DNA of 57,522 nt from Bacteroidia bacterium (lineage in GTDB: Bacteria; Bacteroidota; Bacteroidia; Flavobacteriales; Flavobacteriaceae). Position 1 is the first letter of the stretch, and every line of letters begins with the position of its first letter. The notes beneath the pieces are model-generated. The model saw only the letters and a list, made by a program, of their open reading frames with translations. It was not told the origin of the DNA and did not search any database. The stretch lies in the NCBI GenBank assembly GCA_030430535.1, contig JAUIKY010000021.1:1-57522 (forward strand). The letters are read 5' to 3'. A program made the position numbers and the translations under genes. Below, piece by piece: positions 1 to 9,689 of this stretch.

Positions 1-2075
1 CAAACGGTAACACCGCCCGACTTTACAGTATTAGTACCAATAATTATGTTTGCGTTTTCGGGAATTTCCAACAAATAATCTGTTGAAGAATAATTCACCG
101 CCACCCAAAAGCCATCGCGCCATTGTAAATAAACGCCTTCGGGATAGTTTTCGGTTGAAATATTAGCATTACTGTAAACCGTTTTTAGAATGTCCTTTTC
201 GAGTTGAGCATCATCGGTATCCACGCCAATGTAAGTTACTGTGCCTTTTCCAATTTTGTTAGTAACTACTGCTGCTTTTCCAGCATAAAATTGATTCGAG
301 TAAGTTGCTAAAACATTTTTCGGACTGTTTGCTTCAATTAAATCGGCCCAGTTGTTCCAGTAATAGGTGTTTCCTGAGCTTTCAATCGTGCCCTTTGTGT
401 AGGGCAATAAATGGTCAAAATATTCTATTTCAGCATCAATCAACGGATAAATCTTTTCAGCGTAAGCCGATTGAAATAAATGTCCGTTTTTGTTCTTCAC
501 GCCCGTTCGAAGTGTCAACACCAAGTTTCCGCCCTGGCGCACATAACTTTCCCATTTTTTTATGAGTGCATCATCCACCATTTCAAAAGCAGGAATAATG
601 ACCACGTTATAATCATCAAAATTATCAGTTTCACTAATAATTTGAGTAGGTGCTCCAAACGATTTAGTGATTTCCAAATATTTCTGAAAAAACCCTAAAG
701 TGTTCCATTGGCTGGTCTGTTTTTGCCGTGATAAACTCCACCAATTATCGTGGTTCCAAAGCAATGCCGTTTTTCTTTTTTTTAATTCTGAAGGCATTTC
801 AGTATCGGGGTTATAGACTTTCCGAAGCTCTTTCATTTCCTCAATAACCTGTTCGTAGTCCTTCCCGCCATGCGATAACGACACACCATCTAAAGCGGTA
901 ATACCACTGTGGTATTGCTCTGCGCCATAATTGATTTGACGGTAGCGGTAAGAGCAGGCAAACGACAAATCGCCACCAAAACAATGGTACAACCACATGC
1001 GCAGCGTTCCTGGCTGCAACAATGGGTTAATGTTGCCCCAATTGACAAAACCAGGTTGTAGTTCCATAATTCCAGAAACACTATTTAGCCTTTTAAAATA
1101 ACTCAATGCAAACGACAGTTCCTTGGGGTCGCCCAACCTAAAACCATTTTCGCCAATATTGGATTGCCCCTTATTGGGATAAGAGGTAAACGCATTGAAA
1201 TCCAGTTTTTCGGTGCGCTGTGGGTCGGCGCCGTAGGTGGTTGCCGTATAATTGGTGGTGATGTACTGTTCTTTTGAAATTAAAGGCCGAAGGATTTCAG
1301 CCTGAAAATCTAAAAAATCTGCTTGCGTATCAGCCGAATAACGTTTAAAATCCAACAAGGCATGCGGATTAGTGCCCCACCAACCCACGTGATTGGCATT
1401 GTGGATTTTTATTTGGTTGAAATTGGAATAGGTTTGACTCCAAAATGCCGTGCCCCAAGCGTGGTTCAACCCATCAATAGTTTTGTATTTTTCCTCCAGC
1501 CACTTTTGAAATGCTTTTTGTGACGACGGACTATAATCTTCCTTGGCTTCAGGTTCGTTATCCAACTGCCAACCAATTACAGTTGGATTCTGGCCATAAC
1601 GCTCGCCTAATTTTGCAATGATTTTTTTAGAATATGCCCTCCAAATGGGATTGCTCAACGACTGCTGGGCGCGGGTACCATGTTCGGCTCGTAAATAATT
1701 GGAACCCATAGCATAAATTTCGGGGTGTTTTATGCCCAACCAAACGGGGGCAATGGCGGTTGGTGTTCCTAAAATGACTTTCAATTTATATTTTTCAGCC
1801 AAACGAACAACCTCATCGAGCCAATCAAATTTATAAACGCCTTCTTGGGGTTCTAAATTTATCCAAGCAAATTCGGCTAAATGGATAAATTCAAAACCCA
1901 ATTCTGAAATGTTTTTAATATCGCGCTCCCATTCACTTCTATCCCAATGCTCGGGATAATAATAAATACCGATGGACATTAAGTTTTCCTTCGGAAAAAA
2001 CTCTGATGCGGTTTGCGCTTTTAGTCCTAGAGACATCAGTAAAATAAATGCGATTATAAATTTATTCTTCATCAT
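1..2075 (-). CDS. GH42 beta-galactosidase, 3' end outside window
   Basis: The reading frame starts at either of two adjacent ATG codons (2075 or 2072) and stays open to the window edge, about 691 codons, so only the C-terminus is missing. It begins with a signal peptide ending in LKAQ, so the product is predicted to be exported. The motif YYPEHWD follows near residue 45. The GH42 acid/base is seen as DNEPE (E174) and the nucleophile as MELQPG (E338), both in the expected surroundings. Family members hydrolyse terminal beta-galactosides, with some acting on other beta- or alpha-L-arabinopyranosyl units. The start overlaps the last 14 bases of the GH43 gene upstream, indicating translational coupling in one operon. 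In this locus it probably strips galactosyl side chains. Family assignment is firm; exact substrate is inference. Confidence 0.9.
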   Translation of the reverse strand, partial: MMKNKFIIAFILLMSLGLKAQTASEFFPKENLMSIGIYYYPEHWDRSEWERDIKNISELGFEFIHLAEFAWINLEPQEGVYKFDWLDEVVRLAEKYKLKVILGTPTAIAPVWLGIKHPEIYAMGSNYLRAEHGTRAQQSLSNPIWRAYSKKIIAKLGERYGQNPTVIGWQLDNEPEAKEDYSPSSQKAFQKWLEEKYKTIDGLNHAWGTAFWSQTYSNFNQIKIHNANHVGWWGTNPHALLDFKRYSADTQADFLDFQAEILRPLISKEQYITTNYTATTYGADPQRTEKLDFNAFTSYPNKGQSNIGENGFRLGDPKELSFALSYFKRLNSVSGIMELQPGFVNWGNINPLLQPGTLRMWLYHCFGGDLSFACSYRYRQINYGAEQYHSGITALDGVSLSHGGKDYEQVIEEMKELRKVYNPDTEMPSELKKRKTALLWNHDNWWSLSRQKQTSQWNTLGFFQKYLEITKSFGAPTQIISETDNFDDYNVVIIPAFEMVDDALIKKWESYVRQGGNLVLTLRTGVKNKNGHLFQSAYAEKIYPLIDAEIEYFDHLLPYTKGTIESSGNTYYWNNWADLIEANSPKNVLATYSNQFYAGKAAVVTNKIGKGTVTYIGVDTDDAQLEKDILKTVYSNANISTENYPEGVYLQWRDGFWVAVNYSSTDYLLEIPENANIIIGTNTVKSGGVTV

Positions 2076-3597
2076 CCAGTGGCGTATATTTAAAATTCTT
2101 GAATATTACTTTTCCTTCTCCCATAGAAACCAGCCCAATACGCAAACTTAAAAATCCGCTTAGTACATTATGGTTATATGAAGTGGTTTCGATGGAGTTT
2201 TCAATTTTTATCCAATCTTTTCCATTTAGGCTATAAAACATATCGACAGCATTATCGATACTCTTTAAACGTAAATGCACTTGATTTTTAATGACGTTTT
2301 TTTCGGTTACAAATTGCCAGCCCCTTAAATTAGCCAACACGTTGTTTTTATCGGCCAAAATTCCCGAAAAAGCCCTTTCGTTGTAAAACAATACCAAACC
2401 GCCAATGGCGTTGTCATCTACCTCCAATTCTACCTCGGCCATATATTTATGGTCTTGCGGAATGCACAAAAGCGGCGAACTTGTCCCTAAGAAATTTCCT
2501 TTGCCGTTAATTACCAAACTTTGGTTTTCCAACTGGAACCTGTTGGCATCGTATTCTCCCAAAAAGTGCCATTGCGGTTTTAATATTTTTCCGGAGAAAT
2601 CATCATTTAGCGCAAACTTATTTTTCGATTTATCCTGCAAATCCGGAAGAGTGATTGGTTTTTCCAAATCGATATGTTCCGAGATTTTGTACCAGCCATC
2701 TTCGGTCCATTCAACGGGCACGAGCATGGTTTGTCGGCCCATATTGTAAAATCCGTTTTCATAGCCATGGAACACCATGTACCAATTACCCTTGGCATCG
2801 TCAAAAATAGTTCCGTGGCCCACCGACCACCATGGTTCGGACTTCGATTGTGTTCTTAAAATAGGATTGTGCGGTGCGTTTTCCCAAGGCCCCAATGGCG
2901 ATTTTGAGCGTGCCGAAATGACCATGTGCCCTGTGGCAGGCCCCGCTGTTCCGCCTTCAGCTACGGTTAAATAATAGTAATCGCCCCGTTTGAAAAATTT
3001 AGGCCCTTCCATGCAAAAACATTCGATGGACCAGTCTCGGGGAATTTCCCAACCATCGTAAACATGTTTCGTTTCTCCAGTAATTGAGAGCCCATCTTTT
3101 GACAAAGGCACATAACTGCCGCTGCTGAAATACAAATACCGATTGCCTTCGTCATCAGCGATATGGCCTGGGTCTATCATCGAAACGTTTAACTCCACGG
3201 GTTCGCTCCATGGACCTTCAATAGTATCAGCAGTAATGACGTAATTGGTGTTACTGGCTGGAAAATAAATGTAAAATTTCCCGTTATGTTTCACCAAATC
3301 GGGTGCCCAAACTGAACCGACATATTTGTGCAGCGCATGGGTTACGGGCGTCCAATTTATCAAATCGGTGGAATGCCAAATGAGCAGCCCCGGATAATAT
3401 TCAAACGACGAATGCACCATATAAAAATCCTCATCATCACGAAGGATGCTCGGGTCTGGGTAATCGCCCGGAAAAATGGGGTTTGTATAGCTGTCCAATT
3501 CAGGTTTCAAAATGTTATCTGAACTGGTTTTATTCGAATGACAACAAAGAAGTGACAGCCCTAAAACAAACAGCAAACAATACTTATTTTTTTTCAT
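2062..3597 (-). CDS. GH43 beta-xylosidase/alpha-L-arabinofuranosidase-like lipoprotein
   Basis: This 511-residue protein has a lipoprotein signal with Cys at 18/19, so it is likely anchored to the periplasmic or outer-membrane face. The five-bladed GH43 catalytic fold covers about residues 35-335. The three expected acidic residues are visible: the base D48 in YPDPS, the pKa-modulating D142 in MIDPGH and the acid E197 in MEGPKFF. Residues from about 340 to 505 form a beta-sandwich extension of the GH43 C-terminal (DUF1349-like) type. GH43 enzymes remove arabinofuranose or xylose side groups. It sits one base from the GH5 gene and overlaps the GH42 start, so the three are co-transcribed. The subfamily was not resolved by eye. 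Confidence 0.88.
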   Translation of the reverse strand: MKKNKYCLLFVLGLSLLCCHSNKTSSDNILKPELDSYTNPIFPGDYPDPSILRDDEDFYMVHSSFEYYPGLLIWHSTDLINWTPVTHALHKYVGSVWAPDLVKHNGKFYIYFPASNTNYVITADTIEGPWSEPVELNVSMIDPGHIADDEGNRYLYFSSGSYVPLSKDGLSITGETKHVYDGWEIPRDWSIECFCMEGPKFFKRGDYYYLTVAEGGTAGPATGHMVISARSKSPLGPWENAPHNPILRTQSKSEPWWSVGHGTIFDDAKGNWYMVFHGYENGFYNMGRQTMLVPVEWTEDGWYKISEHIDLEKPITLPDLQDKSKNKFALNDDFSGKILKPQWHFLGEYDANRFQLENQSLVINGKGNFLGTSSPLLCIPQDHKYMAEVELEVDDNAIGGLVLFYNERAFSGILADKNNVLANLRGWQFVTEKNVIKNQVHLRLKSIDNAVDMFYSLNGKDWIKIENSIETTSYNHNVLSGFLSLRIGLVSMGEGKVIFKNFKYTPLDDEE

Positions 3598-3598
3598 T

Positions 3599-5122
3599 TC
3601 AATTTATCCCTTCTATCAGCGCATCTAAGATTTGTTGATCGAAAACCGTATTGCTACTTCTATCAAAAATCCCAAAACCATTGTTGCCAAGGCTTCCTTC
3701 GTCCCAATAAAATGGCAACATACCGTTCGCTTTAGCCTGTTCAACCACCGTTTTTATATAATATGCCCTAGAATCTAAGTGCAATTGCAAGTCATCGCCC
3801 GTAAGGTTTGTTCGCCTAATGGCTCCAAATTCACCTAAAATCACAGGAATTCCTTGATCGACAAACTTAGTTTTCATTAGTTTAAAGGTTTGCTCCATTT
3901 CGGCCTCTTCAGCCCATGTAGCATTGCGCTCTATATCGGTTTCGGAGTGGAAACCTTCGCCCCAGTAGTAAAACATTTTACCCCAAGTGGCATCTTCAGT
4001 CAACCCTGCGAATTGCCATGGCGAATAGTAATGTACTTCAGCCATCATACGGTTTTCAACAGTATCAACAGGTAAACTATTCATTAATTCGTTGGTTTTA
4101 ATAATGTCGGTTACCGGACCTTGAACCACCAAAGTTCGGTAGGCATTTTTACCACCAGTTGCACGTACAGCATCAATAAACGTTTGATGATAATGGGTTA
4201 AAACCGCCATTTGTTCGGCATCTTCAACCGCAGGTTCGTTGGCACTGGCGAACAACAAATGCTCGTCGAAATCGCGCAAGTGAGTGGCTATTTGTTCCCA
4301 ATAAGCTTTCTGCTTGGCATTGACTTGTTCTTTACTGGACTCGTTTATATTGTTTTCCAGCCAGCCGCCGTCCCAGTGGATATTGAGTACCACATACATA
4401 TCGTTATCCACACAATACTGCACTACTTCCTTAACACGGTTTAGCCAACTTAACTTCAACTTTGCATTATCTACATCTTCCAAATATTGGTCCCATGCGC
4501 AGGGAATCCGGATGGCATCAAAACCACTGGCTTTTACAAAATCAATCAAATCTTTTGTTACCATAGGGTTGCCCCAAGCGGTTTCGCCTCCAGTAGCTTC
4601 CAAAGTATTGCCAATATTCCAGCCGAGAGAAATTCTTGAAGCAATTTCAGTAGCTGTACTGGTCATTCCCGTCATATCTGCCGGAAGCGGATTCAGGTTA
4701 TAATCTGGATAAATACCGTTGGAAGAACTGGCACCGGCTTGTGTTACCGGAATTTTTACAGCGCTTACGCCATTAGCGTTAACTGTAACAGTAGAGGTTC
4801 TCGAATTGATACTGGCATTTTCTTCGGCAGTAATTGAAATGGTAGTGGTTCCAGATGTACCCGATGTTTCACTGAGCGTTAACCAGTCTGTACCAGAACT
4901 ACTGATTACCCAAGTATCAACATTCGTTGTAACGGTAATATCGACGGTACTTTCCGTATTGGTAAATTCTAAAGTTGATTTATCAGTAGTTAATGTTTTT
5001 ACAATGGCTTCTTCCTCTTCTTCGGGTTCATTATCAGAAGAGTCTGAACTACAGGAATACATGCCTATTTGAACGAAAAGGAACAATATGGCCAATACGG
5101 CTTTGTTATTTATTTGTTTCAT
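3599..5122 (-). CDS. BACON-GH5 (GH5_4-like) endo-beta-glucanase lipoprotein
   Basis: A 507-residue lipoprotein (Cys24) whose mature N-terminus is very acidic, the type of tail that sends lipoproteins to the cell surface in Bacteroidota. A BACON domain spans about residues 40-130. The GH5 catalytic domain follows from about 165 to the end, with LGWNIGNTLE, the acid/base E296 in ANEPAV and the nucleophile E431 in LGEFGA. BACON joined to GH5_4 is the layout of the Bacteroides ovatus endo-xyloglucanase BoGH5A (established knowledge), which is why xyloglucan is my first substrate guess; mixed-linkage glucan or glucomannan remain possible. It should make the first backbone cut outside the cell, feeding the SusC/SusD pair of the same operon. 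Confidence 0.88.
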   Translation of the reverse strand: MKQINNKAVLAILFLFVQIGMYSCSSDSSDNEPEEEEEAIVKTLTTDKSTLEFTNTESTVDITVTTNVDTWVISSSGTDWLTLSETSGTSGTTTISITAEENASINSRTSTVTVNANGVSAVKIPVTQAGASSSNGIYPDYNLNPLPADMTGMTSTATEIASRISLGWNIGNTLEATGGETAWGNPMVTKDLIDFVKASGFDAIRIPCAWDQYLEDVDNAKLKLSWLNRVKEVVQYCVDNDMYVVLNIHWDGGWLENNINESSKEQVNAKQKAYWEQIATHLRDFDEHLLFASANEPAVEDAEQMAVLTHYHQTFIDAVRATGGKNAYRTLVVQGPVTDIIKTNELMNSLPVDTVENRMMAEVHYYSPWQFAGLTEDATWGKMFYYWGEGFHSETDIERNATWAEEAEMEQTFKLMKTKFVDQGIPVILGEFGAIRRTNLTGDDLQLHLDSRAYYIKTVVEQAKANGMLPFYWDEGSLGNNGFGIFDRSSNTVFDQQILDALIEGIN

Positions 5123-5135
5123 TTTTTAGCAGATT

Positions 5136-7376
5136 TTAATTAATGTTAATAGACACTTCGGCCAAAATATTTTTCGAAGAATTTCCAATTTTCAAATTAT
5201 AAACGCCCGGCTCCACCAACCATTCCTTTTTCACTTCGTTATAATAGGCGAGTTCTTTAACGGGCAATTGAATATTTACCAGTTTTGAATCACCACTTTT
5301 AACCTCAACCTTTTTGAAGCCTTTTAATTCTTTGGCCGCTTTTTCAACATACGATTCGGGGTCGGATACATAAAGTTGCGCCACTTCTTTGCCATCAACC
5401 GTTCCCGTGTTTTTTATGCTGAAGGAAACGTTTACCACTTCATTTTGATTGTAATTTTCTTTATCTGTTTTTAAATCTGAAAACTCAAAATTGGTGTACG
5501 ATAATCCGTAGCCAAACGGATAAAGCGGTTCCACATTTTTGGTATCGAACCAACGGTAGCCTACCAAAATACCCTCGGTGTAATTTACCGATTGGTCGCC
5601 TGGGAAACTGTGCGTAGCATGTGCGGGAGAATCTTCGAGTTTTTTGGGCATGGTCCATGGTAATTTACCCGACGGATTGATATTTCCTAAAATAACATCG
5701 GCCAACGCATTTCCTCCTTCCGAGCCATTAAACCAACTCCAAATTAACGCTGACGATTTATGGCTGATATTTTCAATATTGAAAGGCGCTCCGGCAATCA
5801 TCACCACGATGGTATTGGGATTGGCTTCCAATACTTTTTCAATCAGTTCTTCCTGCCCAAAAGGTAACTTTAAACTCGCCCTATCGGAAGCCTCGGTTTC
5901 ATAATCACGGTTTGAACCTGCAAAAACAATGGCCACATCAGAGTTTTTAGCCGCATTGATGGCTTCTTCCAACATTTCGGGTTCCAGTTCGTCAATGGTT
6001 ACGGGGCCATTTAGTGTAATATCGCCAAACTTGGCTTTTTCTGTTTTTGAATAACGCTCCAGATAGCCTTCTGCATAATTTATTTTAACCGTTTCGGGAA
6101 GTCTGTTTTGCAAACCTTCCAATGGTGTTACTTCTCGCTTGGTTTTTACACCTGCACCAAAACCACCCAAAGCATTTTTCTTTTTGGCATTGTTGCCTAT
6201 TACGGCAATACTTTTTATGTTTTGGGTATTTAATGGCAACTGCCCTTTTTCATTTTTAAGAAGAACAATAGATTCTGTCGCTATTTTATAAGCATCCTGA
6301 AAATGGGCTTCGGTATTGATGCTTCCTTTGGCAGGACCTTTATCATCTATACTTTTTAAGGTGAACATGAGTTGCAATACGCGCTTTACAGCTTTATCAA
6401 CATCGGCTTCGGCGATTTCACCGGCTTTTACCTTTTCAATCAACGCATCGGCATAAAAGAATTCGTTAAAGGGTTTTGGCGTTCCCATTTCAACATCCAA
6501 ACCACTCTCAATGGATTTTTTGGTATCGTGAACAGCTGCCCAATCTGAAACCACAATGCCTTCGAAACCCCATTCATCTCTCAATACATCGGTGAGCATA
6601 TATTTGTTTTCACACAAATATTCGCCTCTAAATTTATTGTAAGCGCCCATGAAACTGTAAGCATTGGCTTCGGTTACCGCTGCCTTAAATGCAGGAAGAT
6701 AAATTTCGCGAAGGGCGCGCTCATCGATTTGAACATCCACAAAATCACGATTGGTTTCTTGGTTGTTGGCTGCATAATGCTTTACACAAACGGCTACATC
6801 GTTTTCCTGAACCCCCACAATAAATGGCACGGTGATTTTTTTGTTCAGAAATGGGTCTTCGGTAAAATACTCGTAAGTTCTTCCGCCCAATGGTGTTCTG
6901 ATAATATTGATGGCCGGAGAAAGCAATACATCCTTATCTCTGGCAATGGCTTCCTCGCCTACACTAGTGCCGAATAAATACGACAGTTCGGTGTTCCACG
7001 TGGCGGCCAAACCACCACCTGCGGGATAATAGGTCGCGAAATCGTTATCCCAGCCAGCAGCGGCCCACGAATCCCTTGAAATTTCCTCACGCACGCCCAA
7101 AGGACCATCGGCCATGGTAAGCTCTGGTATGCCTAAACGCTCCACGGCTTTTGTCGCAAACATGCTATTGCCATGCAGCATACCCGATTTTTCCTCTATG
7201 GTCATTTGGGCAATCAAGCTATCAATTTTGGCATCATAATCATGGTTAATAGGCTTTCCTTGGTATTCATTTGAAGTTATTTTTTCTGAAACCTGTTTTG
7301 GCTCTTTTTTATCATTACAGGATGTAAATAGCAAAGCAGCCGTAAAGGTTAAGCCATATATCAGTTTGATTTTCAT
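5136..7376 (-). CDS. GH3 beta-glucosidase-like lipoprotein
   Basis: A 746-residue protein with a lipoprotein signal (Cys20). It has the full GH3 layout: an N-terminal TIM-barrel domain with the nucleophile D278 in VVSDWAA, a second alpha/beta domain around residues 370-590, and a C-terminal fibronectin type III-like domain ending near 740. Family members release terminal beta-linked glucose (or xylose) from oligosaccharides in the periplasm. It lies 13 bp upstream of the GH5 gene and 17 bp downstream of the GH97 gene, so it belongs to the same transcript. Glucosidase is the likeliest activity given the GH5 partner, but glucose versus xylose specificity cannot be read from the sequence. Confidence 0.9.
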   Translation of the reverse strand: MKIKLIYGLTFTAALLFTSCNDKKEPKQVSEKITSNEYQGKPINHDYDAKIDSLIAQMTIEEKSGMLHGNSMFATKAVERLGIPELTMADGPLGVREEISRDSWAAAGWDNDFATYYPAGGGLAATWNTELSYLFGTSVGEEAIARDKDVLLSPAINIIRTPLGGRTYEYFTEDPFLNKKITVPFIVGVQENDVAVCVKHYAANNQETNRDFVDVQIDERALREIYLPAFKAAVTEANAYSFMGAYNKFRGEYLCENKYMLTDVLRDEWGFEGIVVSDWAAVHDTKKSIESGLDVEMGTPKPFNEFFYADALIEKVKAGEIAEADVDKAVKRVLQLMFTLKSIDDKGPAKGSINTEAHFQDAYKIATESIVLLKNEKGQLPLNTQNIKSIAVIGNNAKKKNALGGFGAGVKTKREVTPLEGLQNRLPETVKINYAEGYLERYSKTEKAKFGDITLNGPVTIDELEPEMLEEAINAAKNSDVAIVFAGSNRDYETEASDRASLKLPFGQEELIEKVLEANPNTIVVMIAGAPFNIENISHKSSALIWSWFNGSEGGNALADVILGNINPSGKLPWTMPKKLEDSPAHATHSFPGDQSVNYTEGILVGYRWFDTKNVEPLYPFGYGLSYTNFEFSDLKTDKENYNQNEVVNVSFSIKNTGTVDGKEVAQLYVSDPESYVEKAAKELKGFKKVEVKSGDSKLVNIQLPVKELAYYNEVKKEWLVEPGVYNLKIGNSSKNILAEVSININ

Positions 7377-7393
7377 CTGTCGTTTTATTAGTG

Positions 7394-9388
7394 TTATTTT
7401 TTGGCAAACCGAATGGCCGTTCCGCCACCCGATGGTAAGTTTAAGGTCATTTTATCTGAAGCTGTTACTTCTTTCTTTGAAATAGCCACTTTTGAAGGAT
7501 TATTGTTTAAATCGGTATCCTCGGCATCGGCATAAATTTGGGCTTCAAAAGTGCCCTCTCCTAAAAACGAAAGGTCGATTTCTAAATCCCTAGCCACTTC
7601 ATTTGTCATACTACCCAGATACCAATCGTCTGATTTTAAATCTTTGCGAACCGTAGTAATGTACTCGCCAATTTCAGCATTCAACACTTTGGTGTCTTCC
7701 CAATTGGTTGGTACATCGGCCAAGAATTGAAATTCTGGTTTTCCTATATAATTTTCAGGCAAATCGGCCAACATTTGAATGGGTGAATACAAGGTTACAT
7801 AAAGTGCCAATTGCTTTGCAGCGGTGGTGTGTACGCGACGGTTATTGAAACCTTTGGTTTCCAAAACATCGATAACACCAGGAGTGAAATCCATAGGACC
7901 AGACAACATTCGAGTAAACGGCAATGTTGTGGTGTGGTTTGGCGGATTGCCCTCGCTCCAAGCGTTGTATTCCTGCCCACGGGCACCTTCGCGCGCCATC
8001 ATGTTCGGATAGGTTCTGCGTTCTCCGGTGTCTTTAATGGGCTCATGGAAATTAACAGTCAATTTATATTTGGCCGCTTTTTCCAGAACCTCTCTGTAAT
8101 ACTGCACCCCAAACTGGCTGCCGTGCCACTCGGTCATGTTTAGCATATCGCCCACTTGACCAATTTTCACATCGTTGATGCCCATATCTTGGTACAATTT
8201 CATCCCGGCATCAATTTGTTTTCGGTAGTTGATGATGTTTGATCCTGTTTCGTGATAGCCAATTATTTTTACATCGTTTGCTTTAGCGTAATCGGTCACT
8301 TCCTTTAAATCGAAATCGTCGGTAGATTCGGTAAAACTGAATTCGTGCATTCTATTCTCGTACCAGGCCGGTGTCCAGCCCTTGTTCCATCCTTCTATCA
8401 ATAAATGGTGCACACCCAATTCTTTACAGGCATCGATATACTCCTTCGAAATTTTAGTACTCGCACCGTGTTTCGGTCCTTCCCAAAAGGTGTACTTCGA
8501 AATATGCATGCCCCACCAAACACCGAGATATTTATAGGTTTCAATCCAACTGGTGTCTTCAAATGTGTTGGGGTCGTTAAGGTTTAGCACCAAATACGAT
8601 TCAATTAAATCGCCCGGTTTTTCAGCAATTTGAATGGTTCGCCAGGGGGTTTTAAAACTACCGTCGGTTTTTACTTTGTCGCCATCGCTCCACGGCATTA
8701 AATCCAAATCGAAATTGGTACCGCTGTTATGCGCCACTGTGTAACTGGCGTAGTTTTTTAAATTGGCTTCATGGAAACTCAAAAAGAGTCCGTTGTCGCT
8801 TTTTATGGTCAATGGCGTGTGTACGGTATCAATGGTACTCAATCTCGACTTTGTGTACAAATGTTCGTAACGATTGGTTTTATACGCCGGAATCCACCAA
8901 GTATCACCATCTTCGGCCACGTTAAACGACGTCAGCTCGTCCATAATCACCAAATCGTTTTGCCCTTGATTCTGATAAATATACCTGAAGGCTACACCAT
9001 CATCAAAAGCACGAAACTGGATTTCAATCTTTCTTTTAGGTTCTGCTTTTTCCTGAAGCGTAACAGACAGCTGATTATAATGATTTTGGATGATACTTTT
9101 TTCACCCCAAACCTGTTCCCAAGTTTCATTAAAAGTAGTCTCCTTAGCTTCCAAAAGCTCAAAGTTGTTGCACAACGAATCGTTTTCCTTGAATACAAAA
9201 CCGAGTTTTGACGGCTTTAAAACCGCTTTTTCCTCGTGTGCAACTTTATAAACAGGAACACCGTTTTGCAATTCAAAAACAATTTCATTTTTAGCATCGG
9301 GCGATGTTATCTTGTAAGTTTGTTGCGCTTCTTCCTTGGCACAGGAAAAGCACAACATACTAGCTAATACAATTACATATTTTGTCAT
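7394..9388 (-). CDS. GH97 SusB-type (inverting) alpha-glucosidase-like lipoprotein
   Basis: A 664-residue lipoprotein (Cys16) covering all GH97 parts: N-terminal super-sandwich, central TIM barrel and C-terminal beta domain. Three glutamates, E380 (in YHETGS), E449 (in FHEPI) and E473 (in GQEYNAW), are spaced 69 and 24 residues apart. That is the spacing of E439, E508 and E532 in Bacteroides thetaiotaomicron SusB as I recall it, which places this copy with the inverting alpha-glucosidases and not the retaining alpha-galactosidases. Its role in a beta-glucan type locus is unclear; it may remove an alpha-linked side sugar. It is separated from the upstream binding-protein gene by the inverted repeat at 9526-9685. 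Confidence 0.88.
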   Translation of the reverse strand: MTKYVIVLASMLCFSCAKEEAQQTYKITSPDAKNEIVFELQNGVPVYKVAHEEKAVLKPSKLGFVFKENDSLCNNFELLEAKETTFNETWEQVWGEKSIIQNHYNQLSVTLQEKAEPKRKIEIQFRAFDDGVAFRYIYQNQGQNDLVIMDELTSFNVAEDGDTWWIPAYKTNRYEHLYTKSRLSTIDTVHTPLTIKSDNGLFLSFHEANLKNYASYTVAHNSGTNFDLDLMPWSDGDKVKTDGSFKTPWRTIQIAEKPGDLIESYLVLNLNDPNTFEDTSWIETYKYLGVWWGMHISKYTFWEGPKHGASTKISKEYIDACKELGVHHLLIEGWNKGWTPAWYENRMHEFSFTESTDDFDLKEVTDYAKANDVKIIGYHETGSNIINYRKQIDAGMKLYQDMGINDVKIGQVGDMLNMTEWHGSQFGVQYYREVLEKAAKYKLTVNFHEPIKDTGERRTYPNMMAREGARGQEYNAWSEGNPPNHTTTLPFTRMLSGPMDFTPGVIDVLETKGFNNRRVHTTAAKQLALYVTLYSPIQMLADLPENYIGKPEFQFLADVPTNWEDTKVLNAEIGEYITTVRKDLKSDDWYLGSMTNEVARDLEIDLSFLGEGTFEAQIYADAEDTDLNNNPSKVAISKKEVTASDKMTLNLPSGGGTAIRFAKK

Positions 9389-9689
9389 TTTATTATTTAT
9401 AAGTTAAATTTTGTGTTACTATTTTCAATCAGAACAAGCCAAAAAGCCTCCACCCCAGCCTATAAAATACTTCGTTATTTTTCAAGCTAGATAATGTGAA
9501 TAAGGCATGTTATCGTGAATCGAAAAAATTAAATGAGGCTGTCTGAAATAATATTTTGCAATATGTCGAAAGCCTTTCGGGCTTACCATAAATATTAACT
9601 TATTCTGAGCACTAATTATCTATGACTCTAAAAACAACTTCAGAACAACAGCTATTTAGGTGTTTCAGACAGCCTCATTTAATTTCATT
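9389..9689. other. Intergenic gap between GH97 and glycan-binding protein genes
   Basis: This 301-bp gap is the only sizeable break in the enzyme part of the operon. More than half of it is the inverted-repeat element at 9526-9685. The rest (9389-9525) is AT-rich with no ORF that looks real and no promoter box that I could support. Confidence 0.7.
9526..9685. mobile_element. MITE-like 160-bp element with perfect 23-bp terminal inverted repeats
   Basis: Bases 9526-9548 and 9663-9685 are perfect inverted copies of each other (23 of 23), with 114 bp between them. The ends carry the core GAGGCTGTCTGAAA, which resembles insertion-sequence termini. The interior has no ORF and contains a smaller AAGCC/GGCTT hairpin near 9590. 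No clear target-site duplication is visible. The right end lies 4 bp from the stop codon of the binding-protein gene. A non-autonomous transposable element is the best reading. Alternatively it is a long RNA hairpin that lowers expression of the downstream glycoside hydrolase genes; both may be true. Confidence 0.6.

Noticed and set aside
1-2075. Possible frameshift in the GH42 gene
   Set aside because: Checked segments at the start, at both catalytic motifs and at the window edge all read in one frame, so it is simply cut by the window end.
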